Below, piece by piece: positions 1-7,289 of a stretch of 28,382 nt of DNA. This DNA is from CAZYYO01 sp964650965 (lineage in GTDB: Bacteria > Bacillota > Clostridia > Lachnospirales > Lachnospiraceae). The stretch's first letter is position 1; every line of letters starts with the position of its first letter. Position numbers and translations under genes: made by a program. The stretch is from NCBI GenBank assembly GCA_964650965.1, contig CAZYYO010000033.1, positions 1 to 28,382 on the forward strand, read 5' to 3'. The notes under the pieces were generated by a model. The model was not told the origin of the DNA. It ran no database searches and worked only from the letters and a program-made list of their open reading frames with translations.

Positions 1-419
1 ACTTCATGGGATTTGAGATGAGCTTGTTCTGCATCATATATGTTTTTTAGCAGTGAACATTTGCTGATGGTTTCGCATCCATTACAGACATAAGGAACTC
101 TGAATCTGGCGGTACAAATCTCCTCGATATAATCGTCACAATTCGAATTACATGAAGGACAGAGTTTGCAATACTGAGCTGACTTACGTGTGCAGTCATT
201 TCCGCAGATTTCTTTTTTCCTGCAGTTAAAACGGTTTTTGCAGGAATTAAAAGGAAATCCAGGATAGCCGGTTGCTACTTCGGAACTGTATTTACGAACT
301 TCGCGTGATATGGTTGTTGGATTCTTTTCCAACCTGCGGCTGATTTCCTTGAACGAGAGACTTTCTTTTAGAAACTTTTGTAGATCCAGTCTTTCTTCGT
401 AAGTAAAAAATTTAGACAT
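1..419 (-). CDS. IS30-family transposase, N-terminal part (runs off the window)
   Basis: The minus-strand reading frame starts with ATG at 419 and is open to the window edge, giving about 139 residues. It begins MSKFFTYEERLDLQKFL and continues with an HTH_38-type helix-turn-helix (about residues 5-45, with SFKEISRRLEKNPTTISREV), as in IS30 transposases. A cysteine-rich stretch follows (CKNRFNCRKKEIC, then CKLCPSC and CNGCE), which fits the zinc-ribbon-like segment between the HTH and the DDE catalytic core of this family. The catalytic core would lie beyond base 1. A perfect AAGGAGG site sits at 425-431 on the minus strand. The enzyme would recognise the element ends and catalyse cut-and-paste or circle-mediated transposition. 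It looks intact as far as it can be seen. Confidence 0.88.
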   Translation of the reverse strand, partial: MSKFFTYEERLDLQKFLKESLSFKEISRRLEKNPTTISREVRKYSSEVATGYPGFPFNSCKNRFNCRKKEICGNDCTRKSAQYCKLCPSCNSNCDDYIEEICTARFRVPYVCNGCETISKCSLLKNIYDAEQAHLKSHE

Positions 420-427
420 GGCGTCCT

Positions 428-455
428 CCTTATCCGCCGCCAACTTCAGATAAGG
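428..455 (-). promoter_or_regulatory. Hairpin overlapping the transposase ribosome-binding site
   Basis: On the minus strand CCTTATC (449-455) pairs perfectly with GATAAGG (428-434). The 3' arm overlaps the AAGGAGG Shine-Dalgarno sequence (425-431) of the transposase. Folding would hide the ribosome site in transcripts entering from outside. That this limits transposase translation is inferred from geometry; IS elements are known to use such structures. Confidence 0.5.
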
Positions 456-470
456 ATAACATGACACATG

Positions 471-509
471 AAAAAAAGACCATTACCCAAAACAAAGGTA
501 ACAGTCTTT
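471..509 (-). terminator. Rho-independent terminator or attenuator upstream of the transposase
   Basis: Read on the minus strand, AAAGAC (504-509) pairs with GTCTTT (475-480), and TTACC (497-501) pairs with GGTAA (483-487), separated by a 2-by-2 internal loop. The 3' arm runs into seven T residues (minus strand of 471-477). It lies about 50 bases before the transposase start, in the same direction, so it would stop transcription arriving from beyond the IS end. Confidence 0.6.
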
Positions 510-531
510 GTAAGCCAGGATGCAACCTCCT

Positions 532-560
532 GGTATATGTATCATTTTAAATAGAATCAA
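532..560 (-). promoter_or_regulatory. Candidate transposase promoter
   Basis: On the minus strand TTGATT (555-560) and TATACC (532-537) are separated by 17 bases. The -10 overlaps one arm of a small perfect hairpin, CCAGGA (515-520) with TCCTGG (528-533). A transcript from here would have to cross the terminator at 471-509 before reaching the gene. The assignment rests only on hexamer match and spacing. Confidence 0.35.
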
Positions 561-604
561 AACTCAGTTGAAGTCAGAGGGGTTGCATCTCGATTTACAA
601 TTGA

Positions 605-1033
605 GGAATTGTGGATAAATACCAGATACCCCACAGATACATTGAATTTGAAATTACAGAAAGTGCTTTTGTATTAGAAGAGGATTTACTGATTTCCTTT
701 AGCAAGAATATGAGAGAGAAGGGCTTCCATATCCTAATCGACGACTTTGGCTCAGGTTATTCTTCACTAAATTCCTTGAAGGATATTTCATTGGATGTGT
801 TAAAAATTGATATTAAATTCTTGCCGGTATCTAAGGATGAAAAGGCAGAGATCGTCCTTTCAGCAGTTATTAATATGGGCAAGGATTTAGGCCTGGATGT
901 TATCGCAGAGGGGGTAGAGACCCAGGAACAGTTAGAACTGTTAAGAGACCTGGGATGTAAATGTGTACAGGGCTATTATTTCTATCGCCCAATGCCATAT
1001 CCGGATTTCCAGATGGCACTGGACCAATCTTAA
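605..1033 (+). pseudogene. EAL-domain c-di-GMP phosphodiesterase, 5' part removed by the IS30 element
   Basis: The frame encodes only the C-terminal half of an EAL domain. Visible motifs are EFEITES (catalytic Glu), DDFGSGYSSL (Asp-Asp pair), LKIDIKFL (Lys and Asp), VIAEGVETQEQ and VQGYYFYRP (Gln). The EAL motif itself and the NxS strand, normally about 80-100 residues upstream, are missing. Homology begins at IVDKYQIP just after the IS end, and an in-frame stop lies at 602-604. No plausible start or ribosome site precedes it, so the fragment is probably non-functional. The lost 5' half should lie on the far side of the IS. Any sensory domain of the parent gene is unknown. Its stop overlaps the stop of the convergent peptidase gene by four bases. 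Confidence 0.85.
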
Positions 1034-2100
1034 TCCTTGGTAGGAAATGATGAAATAGCATGCCATTCCTTTGTGGTCTCATCACGAATGACTGTGCTGC
1101 GGTTTTTCTTTAAAAATTCGGTTAGGGCATAACAGTCTACCCAGATTTCATTGTCACTTTCCTTCTGGGATTCGTGGAAGATGAGTTCTAGTCCAAAATG
1201 TAAATGTACCTTTTGAATATTATTGGTGTTTTCTTTGGTACTGTAACCGGTATGTCCCATATATCCTATGACCTGACCGGCTTCCACCTGACAGCCTTCC
1301 GATAAATCTTCTGCGTATGGCCAATTTTGCCGCAGATGTGCATAGTAGTAATATCGTTTTTGATCCTTGCTGCGAATGCCAATGCGCCATCCACCATATT
1401 GATTCCAACCCAGAGCTTCCACAGTCCCGCCTTCTACAGCAATAATAGGGGTTCCAATCAGTCCCATCATATCGTGACCAAGATGTGGTCGGCGGTATCC
1501 GTAAGACCTAGAGGAACCGAAATCATCATAAGAAGAGTAGTCAAATCCCTTTGCAATGGGAGAAAATACAGTTAATCCATACTCCTCCTTGATGGCTCCA
1601 TCTGCCTGTTGTTTCTTTTGGACTCCCAGCATGTTGCCAAGAACGGCGGAATATACCTTTTCGTAATAGGAATAATATTTCAGACCCTTTACCAGAGATT
1701 CTTTTGTTTCTCCCTGCTGGAGTCTGGTGGCGGCCTTATCAATATAGGAAAGAGATTTCTTGGGAAATTCACCCCCTGTATGAGCAGCAGCATAGGCTAA
1801 TAATGTAATCCAGTCCAATGGCTGCTTCTGACCATGAGAGTTGACATCGTATTCATAAGCCAGGCAAAGGGCATTATAGCTTACATTAAACTCTGCATAT
1901 TTAATATAGTCCTTGTCCTGGATGCCCTTTGCGTAATTCTGAAACAGCGGAATGCTCCAGGTGGACAAAACGTCTGGGGAGGTCCTGGATGATATTACCA
2001 GTAACAGAAGCATTACTTCGAGAACAATGCCGATTTTAAATAATAACAGGCTGTGCTGTCTTTTTGTTTTATACGTCATGGAACATTTACTTTCAGACAT
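1030..2100 (-). CDS. Membrane-anchored M23-family metallopeptidase
   Basis: The 356-aa protein has a short basic N-terminus, one membrane segment (about residues 20-37), a helical region of about 130 residues, and a C-terminal M23 (LytM-like) zinc peptidase domain (about 195-330). The zinc ligands and catalytic residues are visible: HxxxD as H206 and D210, YAHL with H255, and HLHFG with H299 and H301. M23 enzymes cleave peptide cross-links of peptidoglycan, so it probably acts on the outer face of the membrane in wall remodelling, sporulation or lysis; the specific role cannot be told. GWNQYGGWRIGIRS matches the usual fold around the active-site groove. The ATG at 2100 is preceded by only a weak AAGAG. 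A second Met at residue 8 is possible but has no better ribosome site. Confidence 0.85.
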   Translation of the reverse strand: MSESKCSMTYKTKRQHSLLLFKIGIVLEVMLLLLVISSRTSPDVLSTWSIPLFQNYAKGIQDKDYIKYAEFNVSYNALCLAYEYDVNSHGQKQPLDWITLLAYAAAHTGGEFPKKSLSYIDKAATRLQQGETKESLVKGLKYYSYYEKVYSAVLGNMLGVQKKQQADGAIKEEYGLTVFSPIAKGFDYSSYDDFGSSRSYGYRRPHLGHDMMGLIGTPIIAVEGGTVEALGWNQYGGWRIGIRSKDQKRYYYYAHLRQNWPYAEDLSEGCQVEAGQVIGYMGHTGYSTKENTNNIQKVHLHFGLELIFHESQKESDNEIWVDCYALTEFLKKNRSTVIRDETTKEWHAISSFPTKD

Positions 2101-2125
2101 ATTCTCTTATAAATATTCAGCAAAG

Positions 2126-2158
2126 TATCCTGATATTCCTTATCAGGGTATTTTTTAT
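2126..2158 (+). terminator. Terminator-like hairpin in the divergent intergenic region
   Basis: TATCCTGATA (2126-2135) pairs with TATCAGGGTA (2141-2150), a 10-bp stem with one T-G wobble and a 5-base loop, followed by TTTTTTATT on the plus strand. It lies between the start of the minus-strand peptidase and the plus-strand VTT gene. It could stop plus-strand transcripts running antisense through the peptidase gene, and it also lies in the peptidase leader. Confidence 0.5.
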
Positions 2159-2193
2159 TGGAACATCATATACAGTCCCCGGGAAATGTAAAT

Positions 2194-2221
2194 TTACAGG
2201 AAAGAAAATTGGTGATACAAT
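2194..2221 (+). promoter_or_regulatory. Candidate promoter of the VTT-GPH-MFS run
   Basis: TTACAG (2194-2199) and TACAAT (2216-2221) are 16 bases apart, about 60 bases upstream of the VTT start and downstream of the hairpin at 2126-2158. The hexamer matches are fair (4 and 5 of 6). Confidence 0.4.
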
Positions 2222-2284
2222 ATGGAAGTCATTTTTCAATGATGCTGGAAATAAATCTCATAATAGAACAAATATGGTGAAAAT

Positions 2285-3016
2285 ATGGAAAATAAGAAAC
2301 TGAAAAGAATCCGATATGCCTTTCGCATTGCATTTATTATATTGCTGGGTTTGCTGGTGGTGTATGCCATTTTTAAATTTATACCTGATATTCTGCCACT
2401 GCTAAAGGATGGAAATGAACAGGAGATGGAGGAGTATATTCATACGGCTGGAAATCGTGGCATTTTCGTCATTGTGGCATTACAGGTGCTTCAGACCATT
2501 ACCATTGTCTTTCCTGGAATTCCCATTTATATGTGTGCCGGCTTGGTATATGGCAAGATTAAGGGGACAATCATTTGCTATCTTACCTATGTGATATCCA
2601 ATATGGTAATCTTTATTGTGAGCCGCAGAATGGGAGAGGCCGCAGATGAATTATTTCCCAATAAGAAGCAGGCAGGCGTGGCAGAGTTGTTAAACAAAAC
2701 AAAGCATCCCGCCATTCTTGTTACGGTGCTCTGTGTGGTTCCGGTGATTCCCAATGGAATTATCCCTCATATCGCAGCCAAGTCTCCATTAAGTAAAAAG
2801 CAGTTTCTTCAGGCGGTTGCAGGTGGCTGTATCCCAGGAATCTTTCTGTTTGTATGCTGCGGAGAGCTGATTATGAACGGATATTTTGGCGTGATTATTG
2901 CCATGTGTGTTGTCGCATTTCTTGCCATGCTGGTATTTATGGCTTTTAAGAATAAGATTATGGCATGGCTGAATCACAAGTTTGCAGACATAGAAGAGAA
3001 GCATAAGGAAATGTAA
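2285..3016 (+). CDS. TVP38/TMEM64-family (VTT domain) membrane protein
   Basis: The 243-aa protein has about six hydrophobic segments (roughly 11-31, 57-78, 95-113, 143-165, 178-195, 201-221). The VTT/DedA-like core is marked by VFPGIPIYMCAGLVYG (75-90), the first re-entrant motif, and by VVPVIPNGIIPHIAAKS (151-167), the second Pro-rich motif. The family is linked to lipid transport or scrambling in membranes; the substrate of this member is unknown. The length is typical. The start ATG at 2285 has only a weak GGTGA upstream. It is followed after 150 bases by a GPH symporter gene on the same strand, so the two may be co-transcribed, although nothing in the sequence links their functions. Confidence 0.82.
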   Translation: MENKKLKRIRYAFRIAFIILLGLLVVYAIFKFIPDILPLLKDGNEQEMEEYIHTAGNRGIFVIVALQVLQTITIVFPGIPIYMCAGLVYGKIKGTIICYLTYVISNMVIFIVSRRMGEAADELFPNKKQAGVAELLNKTKHPAILVTVLCVVPVIPNGIIPHIAAKSPLSKKQFLQAVAGGCIPGIFLFVCCGELIMNGYFGVIIAMCVVAFLAMLVFMAFKNKIMAWLNHKFADIEEKHKEM

Positions 3017-3166
3017 TACATAAATCCAACACATGTGTGATTTTGGTGGTTGAAAATAAGTCTTCGGGGATATATCCTAAGGATAAGGATATTCCTGAAG
3101 GCTTTTTTGTGCATCCAATGCATGCTTTGGGAAATCACTCTATGATTGAGATTTGGGAGGACAGCA

Positions 3167-4597
3167 ATGGACAACAACAAAATATCTCGTTCCAACTACA
3201 TTGGAACAACCGCATTATCTACTACAGCAGGAATTGCAGGCTCTATGATGACGGTATTCTTCATGCTTTATCTTACAGATTATGCTGGCATTGGAACCTA
3301 TGGAGCCATTCTGGGAAGTGGAGTTCTGATTGCTGTTAGAGTGATAGGACTATTCACAGACCCTGCCATAGGCATTGCAATTGATCGGCATACCCCGGGA
3401 AAATATGGGAAATATAAACCTTTTTTTGCAGTTAGTATCCTGCTGATTACCGTAGGCATCAGCTTTCTGTATTTTATTCCTGCAGGGATAGCCAATTCCA
3501 AAATTTGGGTAACCATATATGTCTTTATCTTCTATATGATCTATGATGTGGGATTATCCTGTCAGCCGGCAGAGCTGCTGTATCGTTCTATTTCTTTGGA
3601 CAGCAGTAAGCGTGCCACCTTGCTGGTAGGTCCTAGATTTTTAAATATCGTTTTGGGAGTAATCACTGGAATGCTGCTTACTATGATTAGCAAGCTAGAT
3701 ACATATATTGGAAATATGCATACAAGCTTTGGTATCGTGATTGTTTGCTTTATGGTTTTGGGAAGTATTATTTCTTACCAGGGCTGGTTCTTAGTGAAGG
3801 AACAGCATGAATTTGTAAATAAAAGCCGAAGTAAAATAAACATAAAGGATATGTTCCTTCTTTTTCGGGATAATGACGCTTACCGTATTAAGATTATATC
3901 CGGAATCTTCAGCGGATTTGTCTGGACCTTAATGTTTTCCGTAACCAATTATTATTGTAAATGGGCCTACTGTGCAGACCTTACTACCGGTGAAGTGGAC
4001 TCGGGAAGATATGGCATTGTGATTCTCATATCATCCCTGCTTTCTATTGTCCCATTATTAGTAGGAATCGGGATTGCGGCTCCCTTAATGAAGAAAATTG
4101 GTTCGGCAGACAAATTTAGCCGAATTTTACTCCTGATACAGGCGGCACCCCTGGCTGTTATCACTGTTCTTCAATGGATGGGAATTTTGGTAAAGCTTCC
4201 TATCGTGTTTTTCCTGGCAATGGGGGTAGCTGCATTTGCGGTAGGCAGCAGTTCTATTCCAGCCAGCACCATTAATATGGAATGCATGGATTATGATGTA
4301 TACAAGAATGGCAGAGAGCGGGCAGCTCTGGCAAATGCTACCTCAGGTATTATTGGAAAACTGCAGACTGCCATCTCTACGGCAACGCTTGGCATCGTAC
4401 TGACAGCCATTGGTTATTCCGTGGATTCTAAGACCGACACCTTCCTTGGAGATTTGGCCTCCATTCCTACTATGTTAAATGACTTTGTAATCATTATGGC
4501 CGTTATTCCCTGCGTTTTCAGCGTGATTGCATACTTTCTGCTGCGTAAGTATCCGATTAATGCTCAAATCCGTGAGGCAATGTCTCAGGCAGAATAG
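3167..4597 (+). CDS. GPH-family (MelB-like) sodium/proton:sugar symporter
   Basis: The 476-aa protein has about 12 hydrophobic segments and the glycoside-pentoside-hexuronide signature in the first cytoplasmic loops: FTDPAIGIAIDR and then GKYGKYKPF, the equivalent of the family DRTRSRWGRFRP loop. A second characteristic stretch is SSIPASTINMECMDYDVYKNG, where the sequence shows the Met-x-Asp-x-x-Asp-Tyr pattern of the second half. No EIIA-like tail is present. The family imports galactosides, pentosides or glucuronides with sodium or protons. No glycosidase sits beside it, so the substrate is open. The start at 3167 is chosen over an upstream TTG at 3146 because GGGAGG (3155-3160) lies six bases before it. 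An MFS permease gene follows. Confidence 0.85.
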   Translation: MDNNKISRSNYIGTTALSTTAGIAGSMMTVFFMLYLTDYAGIGTYGAILGSGVLIAVRVIGLFTDPAIGIAIDRHTPGKYGKYKPFFAVSILLITVGISFLYFIPAGIANSKIWVTIYVFIFYMIYDVGLSCQPAELLYRSISLDSSKRATLLVGPRFLNIVLGVITGMLLTMISKLDTYIGNMHTSFGIVIVCFMVLGSIISYQGWFLVKEQHEFVNKSRSKINIKDMFLLFRDNDAYRIKIISGIFSGFVWTLMFSVTNYYCKWAYCADLTTGEVDSGRYGIVILISSLLSIVPLLVGIGIAAPLMKKIGSADKFSRILLLIQAAPLAVITVLQWMGILVKLPIVFFLAMGVAAFAVGSSSIPASTINMECMDYDVYKNGRERAALANATSGIIGKLQTAISTATLGIVLTAIGYSVDSKTDTFLGDLASIPTMLNDFVIIMAVIPCVFSVIAYFLLRKYPINAQIREAMSQAE

Positions 4598-4607
4598 AAA
4601 CTGGAAA

Positions 4608-4643
4608 AAGGAGGTTGCATTGGAAGGCACTTATATGAAATAA
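4608..4643 (+). promoter_or_regulatory. Strong ribosome site before a 7-codon mini-ORF
   Basis: A perfect AAGGAGG (4608-4614) lies just after the GPH stop, with no long ORF behind it. Five bases downstream a TTG (4620) opens a seven-codon frame (MEGTYMK) closed by tandem TAA codons (4641-4646). The next real gene has its own ribosome site at 4662-4668. This could be a leader peptide affecting the MFS gene, or a relic ribosome site. Confidence 0.3.
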
Positions 4644-4676
4644 TAAGTGAAAACAAAGGAAAAGGAAGTTATTAAA

Positions 4677-5843
4677 ATGTTTCAAATTCTATTAGCGATT
4701 ATCTATCTTGCATTTATTAGTCTGGGGCTGCCAGACGGATTATTAGGAGCAGCCTGGCCAAGTATGTATCAGCAGCTGGGAGTACCTGTTTCCTATGCAG
4801 GAGTGATTTCTGTGATTATTGCCCTGGGAACCATTGTATCCAGCCTACAAAGCGACCGATTAACCAGAGCACTTGGTACCGGGAAGGTTACCTTAATTAG
4901 CGTAGCACTAACAGCCATTGCATTATTTGGATTTTCTACCAGCCACTCCTTTCTTATGCTGTGTATCTGGGCCATTCCCTATGGTCTGGGAGCCGGAAGT
5001 GTAGATGCTTCTCTCAACAATTATGTGGCTCTTCATTATGAAAGCCGTCATATGAGCTGGCTGCATTGCATGTGGGGAATTGGCGCTTCTGTGGGACCAT
5101 ACCTTATGGGCCTTGCCCTGGTAGGAGGGCATGGATGGACCGCAGGATATCGATATGTAGGATTGATTCAAATTGGATTAACACTCATATTGCTTCTAAG
5201 TCTTCCCTTATGGAAGGGAAGAAATGAAGCCCCAGGAATGGACAGCGATGAACCGACCCTAAGTCAGCCCCTTTCTTTAAAAGAAATTATTGCAATTCCT
5301 GGAGCCAAGTCCGTTATGATATGCTTTTTCTGCTACTGTGCCTTAGAGACCACCGCAGGATTATGGGCCAGCAGCTATATGGTACTGGCAAAAGGAATTG
5401 CTGCGGAAACGGCAGCACAATTTGCCAGCTTATTCTATATTGGTATTACGGTAGGAAGAGCTGCCAATGGATTCTTAACCATGAGGTTCTCGGACACAAC
5501 TATGATACGCTTTGGACAGCTGGTGATGCTGGGAGGAATTATTCTCACCTTTCTTCCTTGGCAGCCAACCACATTGGTGGGACTAATCGTTATCGGGTTA
5601 GGCTGTGCACCGGTGTATCCCTGCATTATTCATTCCACACCGGCACACTTTGGAGCGGAACGTTCCCAGGCAATTATCGGCGTACAGATGGCCAGTGCAT
5701 ATACAGGCTCCTGCCTGATGCCCCCGGTGTTTGGACTGATAGCCAATCATTTAAATCCGGCACTTTTCCCGGTATTTCTTCTGGTGATATTACTTCTGAT
5801 GCTGGTGATGCATGAGAAGCTGGTGAAGGTGGTTTCATCGTAA
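4677..5843 (+). CDS. MFS permease, fucose-permease/FHS-like
   Basis: The 388-aa, roughly 12-segment major facilitator protein starts directly with a hydrophobic helix, MFQILLAIIYLAFISLGLPD. LPDGLLGAAWPSM in helix 1 and SWLHCMWGIGASVGPYLMG in helix 5 resemble the FHS-type permeases (LNxLHGxFGxGAxxGP). The substrate is unknown; sugars are usual for this group. ATG 4677 is preferred to GTG 4647 because AAGGAAG (4662-4668) is eight bases upstream and the first ten residues of the longer version are charged and not conserved in style. It lies 79 bases behind the GPH symporter, probably in one transcript, and is followed by a terminator-like hairpin. Confidence 0.78.
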   Translation: MFQILLAIIYLAFISLGLPDGLLGAAWPSMYQQLGVPVSYAGVISVIIALGTIVSSLQSDRLTRALGTGKVTLISVALTAIALFGFSTSHSFLMLCIWAIPYGLGAGSVDASLNNYVALHYESRHMSWLHCMWGIGASVGPYLMGLALVGGHGWTAGYRYVGLIQIGLTLILLLSLPLWKGRNEAPGMDSDEPTLSQPLSLKEIIAIPGAKSVMICFFCYCALETTAGLWASSYMVLAKGIAAETAAQFASLFYIGITVGRAANGFLTMRFSDTTMIRFGQLVMLGGIILTFLPWQPTTLVGLIVIGLGCAPVYPCIIHSTPAHFGAERSQAIIGVQMASAYTGSCLMPPVFGLIANHLNPALFPVFLLVILLLMLVMHEKLVKVVSS

Positions 5844-5901
5844 GACGACTTTCTTAGATAAGCAAAACAGATGCGGTAAGCGTTTCATACAAGCAATATG
5901 T

Positions 5902-5938
5902 CAGCCTCTTAGAATACAGTTCTAAGGGGCTGTTATCG
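5902..5938 (+). terminator. Hairpin terminator after the MFS gene
   Basis: CAGCCTCTTAGAA (5902-5914) pairs with TTCTAAGGGGCTG (5920-5932), 13 bp with one T-G wobble and a 5-base loop. The T-tract after it is poor (TTATCG), so termination may be partial. It separates the upstream transporter genes from the GntR-ABC operon promoter. Confidence 0.5.
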
Positions 5939-5976
5939 TGTGTGGAGAAGAAATTATGCAGCTAAGAAAAAAGGTA

Positions 5977-6005
5977 TTGACATCTATGTACATACTGTAT
6001 ATACT
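5977..6005 (+). promoter_or_regulatory. Near-consensus promoter of the GntR-ABC operon
   Basis: TTGACA (5977-5982) and TATACT (6000-6005) are spaced by 17 bases, the best sigma-A-type promoter in the window. It lies about 48 bases upstream of the GntR start and is overlapped by palindromic operator-like repeats. Confidence 0.8.
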
Positions 6006-6017
6006 GCATATATACAG
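5985..6017 (+). promoter_or_regulatory. Operator-like palindromes over the GntR promoter
   Basis: Two dyads overlap the promoter. TATGTACATA (5985-5994) is a perfect 10-bp palindrome in the spacer. CTGTATAT (5995-6002) and ATATACAG (6010-6017) form an 8-bp inverted repeat around the -10 and the start site. This placement fits repression by the adjacent GntR/YtrA-type protein, a family that usually autoregulates; the binding itself is inferred. Confidence 0.55.
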
Positions 6018-6052
6018 ATGAAACATTAGGAACAGCAAAAGGAGATGAGGAT

Positions 6053-6424
6053 TTGAATATATTCATAGACAATAAAAGCGGACTTCCCATCTATGATCAG
6101 ATTTACACCCAGATTAAGAACCTGATTATATCTGGTGCCTTAAGAGAGGATGATCCTCTGCCATCCATTCGCAATCTGGCGAAGGATTTAAGAATCAGTG
6201 TAATTACCACCAAGCGGGCTTACGACGAGCTGGAGAAGGAAGGGTTTATCTATACCGTACCATCCAAGGGCTGCTTTGTGGCAGGCAGGAATGTGGAATT
6301 ATTAAAGGAAGAGAATCTAAAGAAGATAGAAGGATACCTGCAGGAAGCCATAGCACTGGCAGCTACTTGTGGCTTGAAGGAACAGGATTTGGTAGATCTG
6401 ATACATATTTGGATGACACAGTAA
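6053..6424 (+). CDS. GntR-family regulator, YtrA subfamily
   Basis: The 123-aa protein has an N-terminal winged helix (about residues 8-78), with PIYDQIYTQIKNLI, LPSIRNLAKDLRISVITTKRAYDELEKEGF and the wing YTVPSKGCFVA. A short helical tail (about 80-120) follows, as in YtrA/PmtR-type regulators, which lack a large effector domain. It starts at TTG 6053, with AAAAGGAG at 6037-6044 eight bases upstream. It is the first gene of an operon with an ABC ATPase (31-base gap) and a permease, and most likely represses its own promoter through the palindromes at 5985-6017. YtrA-type regulators commonly respond to cell-wall antibiotics or other membrane-active compounds; the inducer here is not known. 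Confidence 0.88.
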   Translation: MNIFIDNKSGLPIYDQIYTQIKNLIISGALREDDPLPSIRNLAKDLRISVITTKRAYDELEKEGFIYTVPSKGCFVAGRNVELLKEENLKKIEGYLQEAIALAATCGLKEQDLVDLIHIWMTQ

Positions 6425-6455
6425 TAGTGAGTTTAGAGAAATGGAGGAATAGAGT

Positions 6456-7289
6456 ATGAATGCAATTGAATTACAGGATTTGACCAAGGAATATAAGAAT
6501 TTTACTTTGGATCATTTGAATCTTACACTTCCCAGTGGTTGTATTATGGGCCTGATTGGAGAAAATGGAGCAGGGAAAAGCACTACCATTAAGCTAATAC
6601 TTCATATGATTCATAAGAATCAGGGAAAAATATCCGTGATGGGACAGGACGAGGAGCATCTACATAAGGAAGACATCGGCGTGGTGATGGATGAAGTGGG
6701 ATTCCCAGAGTGTTTAACTGCAGAACAGGTCAATAAGATTATGGGAGATATTTATAAGAATTGGCAGCCTCAGGTATATGAGGACTTTCTAAATAAATTA
6801 TCCATTCCCAGAAATAAGACCTTTAAGGAGTTTTCCAGAGGAATGAAAATGAAGCTGGGTATTGCAGTGGCACTGTCTCATCAAGCCAAGCTATTAATTT
6901 TAGACGAGGCAACCAGTGGCCTGGACCCAGTGGTCAGAGATGAGGTCCTGGATGTTTTCTCTGAATTTACCAGAGATGAGAGCCATGCAATTTTGCTATC
7001 CTCCCATATTGTAAGTGATTTGGAGAAAATCTGTGATTACATCGCCTTTCTTCATAAAGGCAAGCTGCTGCTGTGCGAGGAGAAGGATGTGTTGTGTGAA
7101 ACCTATGGGGTCATTCATGGCAGTAAGGAAGATTTTCAAACAATTTCCAAAGAGGCGATTTTAGGAAGGCGGGACACCCATTATGGCTCTGAGGCAATTG
7201 TGAGACGGGACGCCATTCCAGTTACAATGAATGTAAGCCCGGTAAGTATCGAAGACTTATTTATCTTTATGGTGAAGGAGGAGAGATAG
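6456..7289 (+). CDS. ABC transporter ATP-binding protein, YtrB/PmtA-like
   Basis: The 277-aa ATPase has Walker A GENGAGKST (35-43), a signature loop in the variant form SRGMKMK (127-133), Walker B LLILDE (146-151), D-loop SGLD (154-157) and the switch His in LSSH (184). A C-terminal extension of about 75 residues follows. The replacement of LSGG by FSRGM is usual in the subfamily partnered with GntR regulators (YtrB, PmtA). It would power export or detoxification through the membrane protein encoded directly downstream, whose ATG at 7290 abuts its stop. GGAGGAAT-type ribosome sequence precedes the ATG at 6456. Confidence 0.88.
   Translation: MNAIELQDLTKEYKNFTLDHLNLTLPSGCIMGLIGENGAGKSTTIKLILHMIHKNQGKISVMGQDEEHLHKEDIGVVMDEVGFPECLTAEQVNKIMGDIYKNWQPQVYEDFLNKLSIPRNKTFKEFSRGMKMKLGIAVALSHQAKLLILDEATSGLDPVVRDEVLDVFSEFTRDESHAILLSSHIVSDLEKICDYIAFLHKGKLLLCEEKDVLCETYGVIHGSKEDFQTISKEAILGRRDTHYGSEAIVRRDAIPVTMNVSPVSIEDLFIFMVKEER

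Larger units (their letters stand above)
1..604 (-). mobile_element. IS30-family insertion sequence, right end (left end outside window)
   Basis: The stretch holds the 5' part of an IS30-type transposase gene on the minus strand plus about 185 bases of non-coding leader and terminal sequence. The end is placed near 604 because the EAL protein homology on the plus strand starts abruptly at about 605, with an in-frame stop at 602-604. The outermost bases (about 577-604, with GGTTGCATC at 581-589 and GATTTACAATTG at 592-603) look like an IS terminal inverted repeat, but the partner end and the target duplication lie outside the window. The exact boundary may be off by several bases. Confidence 0.8.

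Noticed and set aside
3037..3339. 100-aa plus-strand ORF overlapping the start of the GPH symporter gene
   Set aside because: It begins at a GTG without a convincing ribosome site, and its second half is only the shifted frame of the symporter gene. The first part (to about 3166) is readable but matches no family I recognise.
5321..5815. 164-aa plus-strand ORF inside the MFS permease gene
   Set aside because: It is an out-of-frame reading of a clear transporter gene without a start signal.
3167..5843. The two adjacent transporter genes as one duplicated gene
   Set aside because: The first has the GPH loop signature and 476 aa, while the second has FHS-like motifs and 388 aa; they are different families.
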